A DNA stretch of 64,000 bases from positions 38,263-102,262 of the forward strand of contig MNCI01004643.1 of the NCBI GenBank assembly GCA_015680685.1, given 5' to 3'. The stretch comes from Gnetum montanum. Taxonomy: Eukaryota > Streptophyta > Gnetopsida > Gnetales > Gnetaceae. Positions 1 through 9,782 of this stretch are shown here, piece after piece (the stretch's first letter is position 1; each line of letters opens with the position of its first letter). The notes under the pieces were generated by a model. The model was given only the letters and a program-made list of their open reading frames with translations, ran no database searches and was not told the origin of the DNA. Both the position numbers and the translations under genes were made by a program.

Positions 1-864
1 TTTGGTTTTTACCTTTAAGTCACAATGTTGATATTAAGGTATGTTTCTTTTGATATGGCAGGCAATGAGACCACTTCATCCATCCATCCACGAAGTTTTA
101 TGGTTTCTCTCGGCTTGGAAACGTACAGTCCCCTTCTAATAAGAACTTTAACGAATCAGTGACTGGGTATTTCTCAAACTAAGGAAGGACTCAAGGATTG
201 AAAAGGGTGTGACTTCAAGGGAACTTGATGCTTTTGTATTGGTCATTCTCTTGGGTGCTTGAATGTTTCTTCTTGACTTTTCTTGCCATTCCGATGTTAC
301 CCAACTATTGGAAGCTGAGACAATAAAAATAATCAAGTCTTTTCATCGTGTGGTTCTCACGAATAAAAACACAAAACACAAAAAAAAACAACAACAAAAA
401 ACCAAGTGAGAATTCAAAGCACACCCCTTAGATGAATAAATGTGGGCTACAAGCACTGATTATGGAACCACAAGTGTTCCCTCTAACTAAGGCCCTTCTC
501 GCTTCCCATTCTCTCCTTTCTTTCGTCGGAATGGTAGTGGCTCTTGGGGGAAGCATTCTCGTTACTTCAGTTTATGGTTTAGCCAAACGCATTGATGCAA
601 AGTCACTAGATGTGGTTGGTTTAAGGCCGGGGTTGGAATGAGATTTTCCAAGTCACATTAATCATCAAACACACAAGGGGCTTTACACCACCTTGTTCTT
701 GGGATTCCATTCCATTTCTCTTCTCTCCATCCTTCTCTCCATTGTTCACCTCATTGCCAGTTGTATCATTAGTGTATATATTTTGGTTGATGCAGTGTTT
801 TCTTTTTGGTAAATTCTTGTGGTTAAGAATTTAACTCTTGTTCCAAATGACATTCCCAAGGCCT

Positions 865-935
865 ACGGACTCTTTGAATGTGGGTTTGTCAGGGCATTAA
901 GGGCATGAGCCTGCTTTGGGGAGGACCCACTGACA
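865..935 (+). other. Conserved structured-RNA candidate, copy A
   Basis: This 71-nt block starts with ACGGAC and ends with an outer stem strand. The outer stem pairs TGTCAG (887-892) with CTGACA (930-935). An inner hairpin pairs GGC (902-904) with GCC (909-911) around ATGA. The 3' half, GCTTTGGGGAGGACCCA, is nearly invariant among copies in elements B, D and E. The stem sequences differ between copies but still pair. The function is unknown. Confidence 0.5.
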
Positions 936-1265
936 TTCCTCTTTGGAGCATTAGTTAAATTCTTTCCCTTAACATTTTGCAATCTAATTCTTTTGTTCAT
1001 TTCCATCTTGACATCCCTTTCATTGATGCCATAGTTGTCCCTTTTTATCTATCTTTCTTACTCCTTCTCTTTTTCCATTCTAACACTACCGGAGGTTTGC
1101 GATTAGTCATGGGGGTACGAGGCCTGATTTTTTTTCGATTTTCTCCTAGTCTCGAATTTTTGATTTTCTTCCTAGCCCCTACACCTTCGGTAGTCATCCT
1201 TAATATATTCCCAGATCCATATCAGCCATACCCCAACCTAGCCAATGGACCTACACCAAAGCAAG

Positions 1266-1325
1266 GTATTAATTACATGATGATTCATTTACCCTTGCTA
1301 ATATATGATTGTGTTGTGTGTGTAG
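1266..1325 (+). other. Putative 60-bp mini-intron, copy A
   Basis: The donor is CAAG|GTATT, the acceptor GTGTGTAG|ATG, and a branch-like GCTAAT lies near 1298. Element B has a 60-bp GT-AG segment at the same place with the same donor context and acceptor. The exon after it opens with ATG and a short frame beginning MTDIQQW; the matching frame in B begins MAIIQQW. This placement would suit a spliced downstream message. Splicing is inferred. Confidence 0.45.
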
Positions 1326-1674
1326 ATGACAGACATACAACAATGGATTGGATCTGGAGCAAACACTTGGAATGGAGCAGCGTTGAAGCAGCTATGCAAG
1401 GAGCAAGATCGATGACGTGCTTATGGATGGACAACGAAGACGCAATCTTGGCGTTGGCAACAGCAACACTTCTCTCTCTTTCTCTTTCTCAGCTGCCAAC
1501 AAAGGCCTGATGTCATTGTAATAAGGTGTTCACCCTTGTTGTCATGAATACCAATTTTTTCAAGTCTTGTAATAATGATTCGTTCACATGTCATCCCATT
1601 AGTTCCATTCCCCTCAATAATTCCATACCTACCTGATATTATTGTAAGGAACTCGAGGACGAGTTTTCCTTCAG

Positions 1675-1685
1675 TCATGGGGGTA
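1675..1685 (+). promoter_or_regulatory. Polypurine tract (plus-strand primer), element A
   Basis: TCATGGGGGTA lies directly before the LTR start TGATGAG. The same motif abuts the 3' LTR in elements B, C and, as TCGTGGGGGTA, D. Confidence 0.75.
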
Positions 1686-2579
1686 TGATGAGATGCGATA
1701 TTGCATGTGCCGCGATATCGTGTACATGATATCACAGTCGTCACAATATCGCATCCCATGTGATATTGCGTCGTCCCCTGCGATATCACGTACGCGATAT
1801 CGTGGTCCGCCTCCAAATCTATAAATAATAGGCGGCTCTCCCCTCATTTCTCATTCTAGGCTTAAAGTAGGAAAACTTTGGCTGTTTGATCACTCCAAAG
1901 ATAGAATATTTTCCATGTGCCAGCAGTAGGAGTCCCCAAGTGAATGGATCTTTATTCGAGCAGCTTTGTACCTGAACGCAAGTTGTGTATGGCAATAAAG
2001 AAGAGCTTTGTGGATAAACCTTGCAGTGCATGGAATAGGTTTATTACATGTTATTTCCTACCTATTATTTATTACATGCATTAGCGCGGCATGAGTACGA
2101 CTTGATTACGAGCATCTACGGATGTGTATGGCTAGTCAAGGAATCGGCTGCTCATCACGTTTAGGCTAGTTAAGTGCCTCAGTACGACCACTTCAAGCAT
2201 GTGCGTTACGTGTGGTGATCCCAGTAACGATTAGCGTTTGGTAGCCACAGTTGCATAGTTCAGGGTGTGTACGGTAAGTGGGAACGGATGCTGACACTAG
2301 TTAATTTAGACTTAGTCCTTAGTTAGAGTTAGCTAGTTTCTCAACCCTTCGCTCTTAGTATAGAAGATATAAAACCATAAAGGACCAAAAAAATCATATA
2401 CCTCGGACTTACTTAACCATACACCGTGACAACAACAAGTAAGTCTGCGAAGACAACGAATGATTAACCCCAAGTGTTCCATGGGGCGTTTAGGCATTTA
2501 GTCTTCGGAGTTCAACCGGACCGCGCGTGCTACGCTTGTTTCGTATGGTTGAGTGTAGGGGTAACTTGCCACTCATCTA
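1686..2579 (+). repeat. 3' LTR of element A
   Basis: This LTR of about 894 bp begins TGATGAGATGCG and ends at a decayed CACTCATCT. U3 opens with a palindromic GATATC array (about 1693-1803), followed by a TATA box (TATAAATA, 1820-1827) and an AATAAA at 1994-1999. The last part, with GTATGGTTGAGTGTAGGGG, is shared with every other LTR of this superfamily here. The far target duplication is outside the window. Confidence 0.85.
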
Positions 2580-2584
2580 ATGAT

Positions 2585-4151
2585 CATGAAGAGGATCATT
2601 TAGAATCCAACTCGGTAGATGTTTCTTGTAGTACGTAGGAAGGTTGGAGATGGGGGTTCTTGTGTGTGGAAACACATGAGTAGATGGTGTGTTGGGAAGG
2701 TATAAGGATTTGATGATAGCAAAGCTACTACGAGAGTTTCCTGATTAACGAGTGGTCAATCATAAAATTGAGTTATTACCTAGAACTACTCGTCCTCGGT
2801 AACAACCTTACAAAATGTCTACACATGAGTTAGCTAAACTCAAGAAGTAATTGGGAAGCTTGTTGCATGAAGGTTATATATGATCCTCCAAATCTTCTTA
2901 TGGGGCTCTAGTGTTGTTTTCCAAGAATGAGGATGAGTTGTTAAGGTTGTGTTGTAACTACAAATTGCTAAACAACTACACTATCAAGAATAGGTATCTA
3001 GTGCAACTGGTCTCAGACCTATTCAATCAACTAGCATAAGCTCAAGTTTTCTCTAAACTTAATCTTTGCCCTGGTTACTACTAAGTGAAAATTGCTAAGG
3101 ACAATGAATGAAAGACAACATGTGTTACTCATTATGGATCATACGAGTGGACAGTTATGTCATTTGCTTATGCAATGCCCCAACTACATTTTACACTTTC
3201 ATGAATGAGGCATTCTGCCCATTCCTAGATAGGTTTGTGGTGGTATACCTAGATGACATTTTGGTGTATTCTCATTCAATGAGTGAACACCTTGAACATC
3301 TAGATTGGGTGCTCTCCAAGTTGTGAGAGCATAAGTTGTTCCTCAAGTGGAGAAAATGTGAGTTCACCAAGACAGAGTTAATGTTTCTAGACCACATCAT
3401 TAGTGGTGGCAAGGTTAGTCTAAATCCAAAGAAGGTCAAGCCCATTGGTACCTAGCCTACTCTAAAAGATGTAAATCAATTGCAACAATTTCTGGATTTG
3501 GTGAGTTACTATTGAATGTTTGTTTAGGGTTTCTCTAGTGTAATTGCTACTTTCACCAACCTGTAGAAGAAGGATGTTGCTTGGAATTGGAGTTCTTGAT
3601 GCCAAGAAGCATTCGATAAGATTAGGAAGGCCCTCACAACTCATCAAAACCATTCGAAGTTCATACAAATGCTTTGGATGAGGTAATTGGTGGGTTGCTT
3701 TTGCAAGATCACCATCCCATTGCATTTTTGTCCAAGAAGCTAAAGCAAACTAAATAGTTATGGCCTATTCATGAAAAGGAAACATTCACCATTGTGCATT
3801 ACCTTGCACATAGTAACACCACCTCCTTAGTGGCCTTATGGTGGTTAAAACTGAAAACACTGCCACAAGCTACCTCTTGAATCAATCCAAGCTACAACCA
3901 AAGCAAGGTCAATGGTTGAACATGTTACAAAAGTTCAACCTTCAATTTGTCTATCACCCCAAAAGGGAGAAAGTGGTTGCGAATGCATTAAGTAGGCATC
4001 CATAGCTAAATATAGTTGAAGTTGTGGAGCAATATAATTGCTTGACAATGTTGGTTGAACATGAAATTTAGGATGAAATCAAGGTTGGGTTGCAGCATGA
4101 TCAACTTGCATAAGAATTACTGAAGTTGTCCCATGAGGGAGCCGTCCCATG
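2585..4151 (+). mobile_element. Degenerate chromovirus-like Ty3/gypsy pol remnant
   Basis: In broken frames this reads as reverse transcriptase and RNase H. RT starts near 2816 with a segment like MSTHELAKLKK, continues through CNAPTTFYTFMNEAF (about 3172) and reaches the catalytic box YLDDILVYS (about 3247-3273). A chromodomain-clade RNase H end (VVANALSRHP, about 3974-4003) and the start of an integrase N-terminus follow. YLDD and the CNAPTTF wording separate it from the FMDD Athila-like elements. Many stops and shifts show it is old. No LTR was found for it. It ends where the inverted repeat and solo LTR begin. Confidence 0.8.
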
Positions 4152-4156
4152 AGCTT

Positions 4157-5082
4157 TGATGAGAGCGGTTACTCTAGTAGTTATTCTAATTATTAGGGCA
4201 GTTACTCTAGTCGTTACTCTAGCAGTTACTCTAATTACTTGAGTGGTTACTCTAGCGATTACTTTAGCAATTATTCTAATTATTAGAGCGGTTACTCTAA
4301 TTATTAGAGTAGTTGCTCCCAAGTCTATAAATACAGTGCCCAAGCACACAATTGGAAAGAAGTCTATTAGCAGTCAAGTAGCGAAACTCTTATAGTTTGT
4401 TTGAAAGTTAGAGTATTTTCTAAGTGCCCGTAGTAGGAGGTCTAAGTGTGAACGGATCTTTATTCAAGCATTGTGTACCTGAGCACACCTTGTGTACAAC
4501 AATAAAGACGAGCTCTTCAATCATCCTTGCAACACTTGAGATTCTTTTTCTTACACATTTCATCTACTTTATTTTCTTATGCATTTATTTTATTTTATGC
4601 ACTTTACATTTCTATTATTAGCACAGCAATTCATTTTGATCAATTAAGTAAATCATTAAACTACACAAGCATGACCACTTCGAGCATGTGTATAATGCTT
4701 GGTAACCCAGTAACGATTAGCATTTGGTAATCCTGGCAATGTTGCACTAGTTCAAGATGTGTACGGCAAGTGGGAACGGATGCTAGTGTTAGGATTAGTT
4801 AGAACTTAGTTAATGAGTAGTTAAGTTAAATTAGTCACTTAGTTACCTCTCTCCTTCCCTACTAGCAGGACATAAAAACATAAAAGCTATACAAGTCATA
4901 TGCCTCAAGCTTACTTAACCATACAATCGTGACATATAGGTAAGCTTGGGAAGACAACGATCAACCAAACCGTCCTTGTTCCACAAGGGCACATAAGCAC
5001 TTAGTCCATGGAATTCGACCAGATCGTGCGTGAAATACTCGTATTCATATGGTTGAGCATAGGGGTACCTCGCCGCTCATCA
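4157..5082 (+). repeat. Solo LTR with perfect 5-bp target site duplication
   Basis: The LTR runs from TGATGAGAGCGG to CCGCTCATCA and is flanked by AGCTT on both sides (4152-4156 and 5083-5087). This marks a genuine insertion that later lost its body by LTR-LTR recombination. U3 (about 4162-4318) is an irregular array of GTTACTCTAG/A units that includes the inverted repeat CTCTAATTATTAGAG. A TATA box (TATAAATA) follows at 4326-4333. The U5 end matches the other Athila-like LTRs although U3 does not. Confidence 0.9.
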
Positions 5083-5364
5083 AGCTTGAACAATAGCAAT
5101 CGTGGAAAACAATGACACATCGACCCTATGACAACGTAAGAAAATACAAACAAAGGACTTCATTAGTTTATAGTTGAGACAAGTTATTGGTTAGTGAATG
5201 TAAGTTTTTGCAAAGTCAAGCTACCTACCTACATGTGGGGGGAAAACTACTCCAATCATTTATCATGAAACATATTGTCCATATGCGTTTAATATCAATG
5301 TGAGCCCCTACCAACAACTACAAAGAATGAGAGCTTATTTTGCCCATTCATTTCTTATCCATAG
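5083..5364 (+). repeat. Left arm of an interrupted long inverted repeat
   Basis: Positions 5083-5320 match the reverse complement of 24711-24940, and 5311-5364 match the reverse complement of 9783-9838, with mostly scattered substitutions. The right arm was one piece before copia element 1 inserted. The arms flank the LRR-kinase pseudogene. A terminal-inverted-repeat transposon is one explanation; two inverted copies of a dispersed repeat is another. Confidence 0.75.
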
Positions 5365-6066
5365 TTAATGTCATTAAGAAACCATGGAAAATTCTACCTT
5401 TTAAGTTTAAAAATCTTCCATTGTCAATGATAGAATCTGAATGTAATTACGTATTAGCTTTGCTCAGCAATGTAGATTGACTACAATATGCTACCATATG
5501 TGGGTGGGTGGATCGATGAATTCACACCCTTAGGTTCTTTTAAAAGACTTAAAATTGTGCTTATCTAACACTTGTCGTTGTGACCATTCTACTAATTTTT
5601 TCTTTTTCTTTCCATTTAGAATTTTTGTGCAAATACATATTTATTTTATCCAAGTGGGTTTGTAGTTTTAAAAGAAGCCACCTCTAATATGAGAATTTTT
5701 ACTTATTTAAAAGTTGAGCAAGTATGCTACCATGATATTATAATCACTAGTTAAATTCAAAATTTCACTATTTGCTAGGTGTACTACAAAGCTTATATAT
5801 AATTAGTAAGGCACTCAGGCATGTAGCGCACATGCTTAGAATACTCATCTTTCAATTAAGAGATTAATGGTTTGACTCTTCCTCCACTTACTACCAATCC
5901 GGTTAACTTTCCATCATTAAAAATGAGGGGAAAAAAAAGGAAAAAAACCTTACATATAGTATCTATCGTACGGCTGCGATTCACTAACAAAGCAAGAATA
6001 TCATAATGATGCCCCTCAACGTATCCGCTGTTTCCTCTGCATTGTTTGCAACTTTGTTCCTGAACC
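5365..6066. other. No gene seen; upstream flank of the LRR-kinase pseudogene
   Basis: This is AT-rich sequence with no coding similarity I can recognise and no retrotransposon signature. Promoter elements for the pseudogene may have been here, but none is clear enough to call. Confidence 0.5.
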
Positions 6067-6528
6067 ATGTTGCTGCTATTGCTGTTGTTGCAAATGCAAA
6101 TATTAATGATGTTGCTGTTGTTAGCGATCTGAGATCTTTGATTACGTTTTAAAAAGGCATCACGAGAGTGATCCTCACTCTGTTTTAAAGGATTGGCGAT
6201 CTGATTTTGCAAATGCTTGCAATTCAATGCTCTTCTGCAGGCAGAGTTATTTCAGTGGACCTTCACAGCAGGGCTTTGCAGGGATCAATATCTTATGCCG
6301 TGGCAAATTTATCCATGCTCAAGGTACTCAATCGTTTAAACAATTCTTTGTCTGGAGTCATTCCCTCTCAGCTTGGCAGGCTTCCTAAACTTGAAAGGCT
6401 TGATCTCAGCATCAATGCTTTGCACGGATCCATTCCTCCACAACTGGGCAATTTGTCTTCGCTGCAGTTTCTTGCTCTGCACAATAATTCTCTCTTCGGG
6501 GAATAATCTTCGGGTCTGTTGTGAAGCC

Positions 6529-6647
6529 TGTTCGGTACAGTACATATAGGCGGGCGGCAGCGGCGGGCAGCGCAGACAGTAGCCGCGGAGTCCCAGATTA
6601 GTATCGTTACGTTATACCAAAGGAGTCCCGTGGCCTCGCCCCGAACA
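6529..6647. mobile_element. GC-rich insert with short terminal inverted repeats inside the LRR region
   Basis: About 119 bp are bounded by TGTTCGG (6529-6535) and CCGAACA (6641-6647), a perfect 7-bp inverted repeat. The interior contains GGCGGGCGGCAGCGGCGGGC, far richer in GC than its surroundings. LRR coding similarity stops at about 6506 and resumes at about 6655. It may be a MITE-like element, but no clear target duplication is visible and some LRRs may also have been deleted here. Confidence 0.4.
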
Positions 6648-8278
6648 CCCTAAACGAGAACTGTGGTATTCCTCGTTCTCTTCGAAAGCTCACCTGGTTC
6701 AAGGTCCTGTACCTTTTCAACAACTCTTTAACAGTTCCAATTCCAGAGTCCATTGGTGAACTCAAAGAGCTCACCCATCTTGACCTTTCTCAAAACAATT
6801 TCACAGGTATTGTTCCAATTTCCCTGGGACAACCCACGCAACTTGAGTTTCTCTATCTGAGTCATAATAAGTTACATGGACACTTTCTGCAACAGTTGGG
6901 TCACCTTGTTTTCCTTCAAGAGCTTGATCTGAGTTCTAATAACTTGCAAGGCAACATTCAGTACCATTTGGCAAATCTCTCCTCACTTCAACACCTTGAT
7001 CTCAGCATCAATTCTCTTCAAGAGGCCATTCCCAGTACTCTCATGAATTGCACTTCTCTCACGCAGTTGTATTTGTGCTACAGTGACATTGAAGGAACAC
7101 TGCCACAGACACAGATTGCACAAATTGCAAGTGCTCAGGCTCCCCGGGAACTTTCTCAGATGAAACATTCCAAAGTCCATGACCAACCTTACTTCTTTCA
7201 TAGATCTGAATTTGAATTTTGATCAGATGCAGGGTAAGCTTCCAAGATGGATCTCCAGCTTACCTAAGTTAAAATAGCTGGGGTTAACAGATAATCAATT
7301 CTCTGGAACAATACCAGAATCATGGATGAATACATCATCTATTATCAGGTTAGGACTGGAGGATATAATTTGCAAGGAGTCATTCCTAACTGGCTGTGCA
7401 ATCTTTCTCACCTGGAAAGGCTTAAATTGGCTGGCAACAATTGGCTGGCAACAACCTTACAAGTGAAGGCACCGGCTTTGATCAATCCATCCCTATATTG
7501 AAAGCCTTCCTTAATTGTTGGGGGTTGAGTTTCTTAAGCATGGGAAACATTAATTTACAAGGACTCTTACCTTCAAACATTGGTTCTCACTGGTCAAATC
7601 TTGAAAAACTATCACTTACTGAACTTCAGTTGGAAAGAAATGTTTTAGATAGCAACATCCCTTCACAGATGGGTAACATGAGTTCTATTCAGTATATTGA
7701 TACAATAAACTGCAAGGCAACATTCCAAGTGAAATGGCTTTTGCTAGCCACTCTCTTGCTTACCTTTATCTCCAACACAATAATTTATCAGGCCCAATTT
7801 CTCCCGGCATTGGTGAGTTGACAAATCTGCACAGCCTGAGCCTCAGTATGAACTCCTTTTGGGGACAAATTCCTGCAGAACTAGGCAAATGTTCGCTGCT
7901 GGAGCATCTGGGTCTTTCTGCAAACAACTTGTCTGGGGAAATGCCACCAGAGGTTGCTGGTCTAAAACACATCGTATTGGGTTTCAATTTGTCCCGAAAT
8001 GCTTTGACATGAATAGCGGCTGAAGACATAGGAGGTATGCAGATGGCCCAATTGATTGATCTCTCCAACAACCATCTCTCAGGAAACATTGGCATTCACA
8101 TCGTGGAATGGTTAAATGCAGTGCAGCTCAATCTCTCTTTCAACAACTTCACTAGGAGGGGACAAGTTAACGCAGCTTCAAAGCTTGGATCTCTCCCATA
8201 ATTCTTTCACTGGAAGGGTGCCAGAGTCACTCACCAAGCTTGTTCATCTGCATGTTTTGAATATCTCCTACACCTTTT

Positions 8279-9193
8279 TTGAAGGGCAGATGCCCATGTA
8301 AAAAATGGGTTTTAAACAACCTAAGCAAATGGTCTATAGCAGAAAATCCCCTGCTATGCGGTGGCTGCCTTGGTGTTATCAAACGCAGTATCTCTAGACC
8401 CCATGCTTCTCATACTCGCACAATTCTCAAACTACTAATAATCATCACCTCCTTGTGTGGGATCTTGACTCTCAGCCTTTCAATCTGGTTCTTTTGGAAA
8501 AAAATGAAAAATTCTGAATCAAGCCCCATTTTGCATTTTGTTAATTTGCAGAAGCCATTCTTAAAATTATCAATGGAAGAATTACATAGGGCCACTCAGA
8601 GTTTCAGTGCAGCTAACTTAATTCGCCAAGGGAGATTTGGAAAGGTGTATTATGGTGGATTAAACTAGGAACATAAAGTAGCCATTAAATTATTCTCATC
8701 ATTCAATTCAATGGAAGTAGGTCTGAACAGAGTTTCAAGAAGGAATGTTAGATTTTGGAAAACCTACGGCATTACGAACCTTATCAAAATCTTGACCGTG
8801 GTTTACTCCAATGATTTCAGAGCCATAGTCATGCCTTTCATGAGCAATGGTTCTCTCCATTCCCTTTCACAGTCAACATAGAGAACAGCGGAGTCCATTA
8901 GACAGCAATGGTTCTCTCCATTCCCTTGTTCACAGTCAACATAGAGAACAGCGGAGTCCATTATGTCTAAAAATGAGACTCCGCATCTTAAAAGAATCGG
9001 CAAGTGCAGGGAGATATCTCTAGCATCATTGCAGTCTCCCAGTAATCCATAGTCTCCTAGTCTCCCAGTAATCTCCCAGTAATCCATTGTTAACATTGAA
9101 TCACAAAATATTATGCTGGATGAGGATATGACTGTGAAGCTATCTGATTTTGGCATAGCATCTTCCATGGCTCCATAGGATATGTTGCTCCAG
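8279..9193 (+). pseudogene. Membrane segment and kinase N-lobe exon of the LRR-kinase pseudogene
   Basis: A hydrophobic stretch containing LLIIITSLCGILTLSLSIWF is followed by the juxtamembrane segment MEELHRATQSF. The glycine loop reads RQGRFGKVYYGG, with the first glycine of GxGxxG changed. VAIKLF holds the ATP-anchoring lysine. VMPFMSNGSLHS marks subdomain V. The region that should hold the HRD catalytic loop is replaced by short CCCAGTAATC-type repeats (about 9030-9085). DFG survives in LSDFGIAS (about 9140). A stop precedes the GYVAP segment at the exon end. Confidence 0.85.
8842..8964 (+). repeat. About 60-bp tandem duplication inside the kinase exon
   Basis: Two near-identical copies (about 8842-8900 and 8901-8964) both begin AGCAATGGTTCTCTCCATTC and run to GCGGAGTCCATTA. 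They repeat the segment coding for SNGSLHS and following residues. The second copy has an extra TG, so the duplication also shifts the frame. Confidence 0.85.
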
Positions 9194-9307
9194 GTGTATC
9201 TTTTATTTTACGTTTTCAAATATGTTTTTTTTTTTTAATTTCAAAAGTTATTTCACATTTTACCTAAGTCAATGATATTACTAATTAAGATGACATTGGA
9301 GATAAAG
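9194..9307 (+). other. Phase-1 intron in the kinase domain of the LRR-kinase pseudogene
   Basis: Exon 1 ends GGATATGTTGCTCCAG and exon 2 begins AGTATGGACATGG. Joining them restores GYVAP-EYGHGGEVSTKGD across a split GAG codon. The 114-bp insert begins GTGTAT, ends AAAG and is T-rich. An intron at this P|E position is typical of plant subfamily XII receptor kinases, which argues that this is a decayed gene rather than a processed copy. Confidence 0.8.
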
Positions 9308-9512
9308 AGTATGGACATGGAGGAGAGGTGTCCACTAAAGGAGATGTTTATAGCTTTGGAGTTGTCATGTCAAAAGTAATGATCATAACTGAGCCTATAA
9401 ATGATATGTTTGCCAATCATCTCACTCTACGAAATTGGGTATCCACGGTATTCCAAGCAAATATAGAAGAGGAAGAAATAGAGAGAATTATACAAGTTTT
9501 GAGTCTCACATA
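9308..9512 (+). pseudogene. Kinase C-lobe exon of the LRR-kinase pseudogene
   Basis: The open frame contains EVSTKGDVYSFGVVM (subdomain IX) and NDMFANHLTLRNWVS, which matches the usual FADGLTLRNWV segment of subfamily XII kinases. It stops soon after, so subdomain XI and the C-terminal tail are missing. Confidence 0.85.
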
Positions 9513-9782
9513 AATGTTCAAGATAATTTTGGTGGAGGGCTTAAAGTGAGAAAGAAGAAGTGTGCAAGATAATTTTGGATTCATCCTCACATAAATGTGC
9601 TAAGAAACATTCACACAAGTCTTAGTGCTTAATAGTACATATTTTTTAACTTTTATTAAAATTAGTACACGCAACAGACAAGATCACTAACCAAGACTCC
9701 TACCTTGACAGTTTCTAGGACATAAAGGCTTCGCTAATAGTTGCCTTCGCATCTGCACCAAAATTAACTCTTAGTAATTTCT
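9513..9782. other. No gene seen; 3' flank of the pseudogene
   Basis: No coding similarity is seen. The end (about 9755-9790, CTTAGTAATTTCTAA) resembles 25497-25535 in the same orientation, so a short repeat family member is likely here. Confidence 0.45.

Larger units (their letters stand above)
1..2579 (+). mobile_element. Element A: 3' end of an Athila-like Ty3/gypsy retrotransposon (cut by window start)
   Basis: Only the region between pol and the 3' LTR, plus the LTR, lies in the window. Positions 1-360 closely match 57751-58085 and the reverse complement of 13440-13770, which sit in the same place in elements F and B. A structured-RNA candidate (865-935), a second TCATGGGGG motif near 1109, a small intron (1266-1325), the polypurine tract and the 3' LTR follow. 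No gag or pol is visible, so the family is inferred from these shared segments. A 177-codon open frame at 977-1510 runs through the putative intron and has no counterpart in element B, so I do not call it a gene. Confidence 0.85.
6067..9512 (+). pseudogene. LRR receptor-like kinase pseudogene (EFR/FLS2-like subfamily XII type)
   Basis: The intact family makes a plasma-membrane receptor: signal peptide, leucine-rich-repeat ectodomain, one membrane helix and a Ser/Thr kinase. Here a leucine-rich signal-like peptide (6067-6129) runs into a shifted LRR cap (DLRSLITF), then many repeats of LxxLxLxxNxLxGxIP type to about 8300. Next come a membrane segment (about 8428-8495) and a kinase N-lobe. The C-lobe is split by an intron and has no proper C-terminus. 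At least eight stops or frameshifts, a GC-rich insert, a 60-bp duplication in the kinase and loss of the HRD catalytic loop make it non-functional. It lies between the arms of an inverted repeat. Confidence 0.9.

Noticed and set aside
977-1510. 177-codon open frame in element A
   Set aside because: It runs across the conserved mini-intron, and the equivalent region of element B does not keep the frame.
1686-1692. TGATGAG at LTR starts as part of a hammerhead ribozyme (CTGATGAG core)
   Set aside because: No GAAA box or partner helices are found; the string is the LTR terminal inverted repeat TGATGAG/CTCATCA.
4101-4349. 82-codon minus-strand frame rich in Thr, Val and Ile
   Set aside because: It is a translation of the repetitive U3 array of the solo LTR.
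6645-6655. Telomere-like CCCTAAA
   Set aside because: A single occurrence, not an array.
6067-9512. Functional receptor-kinase gene
   Set aside because: Stops, frameshifts, a missing HRD loop, a changed glycine loop and a missing C-terminus.
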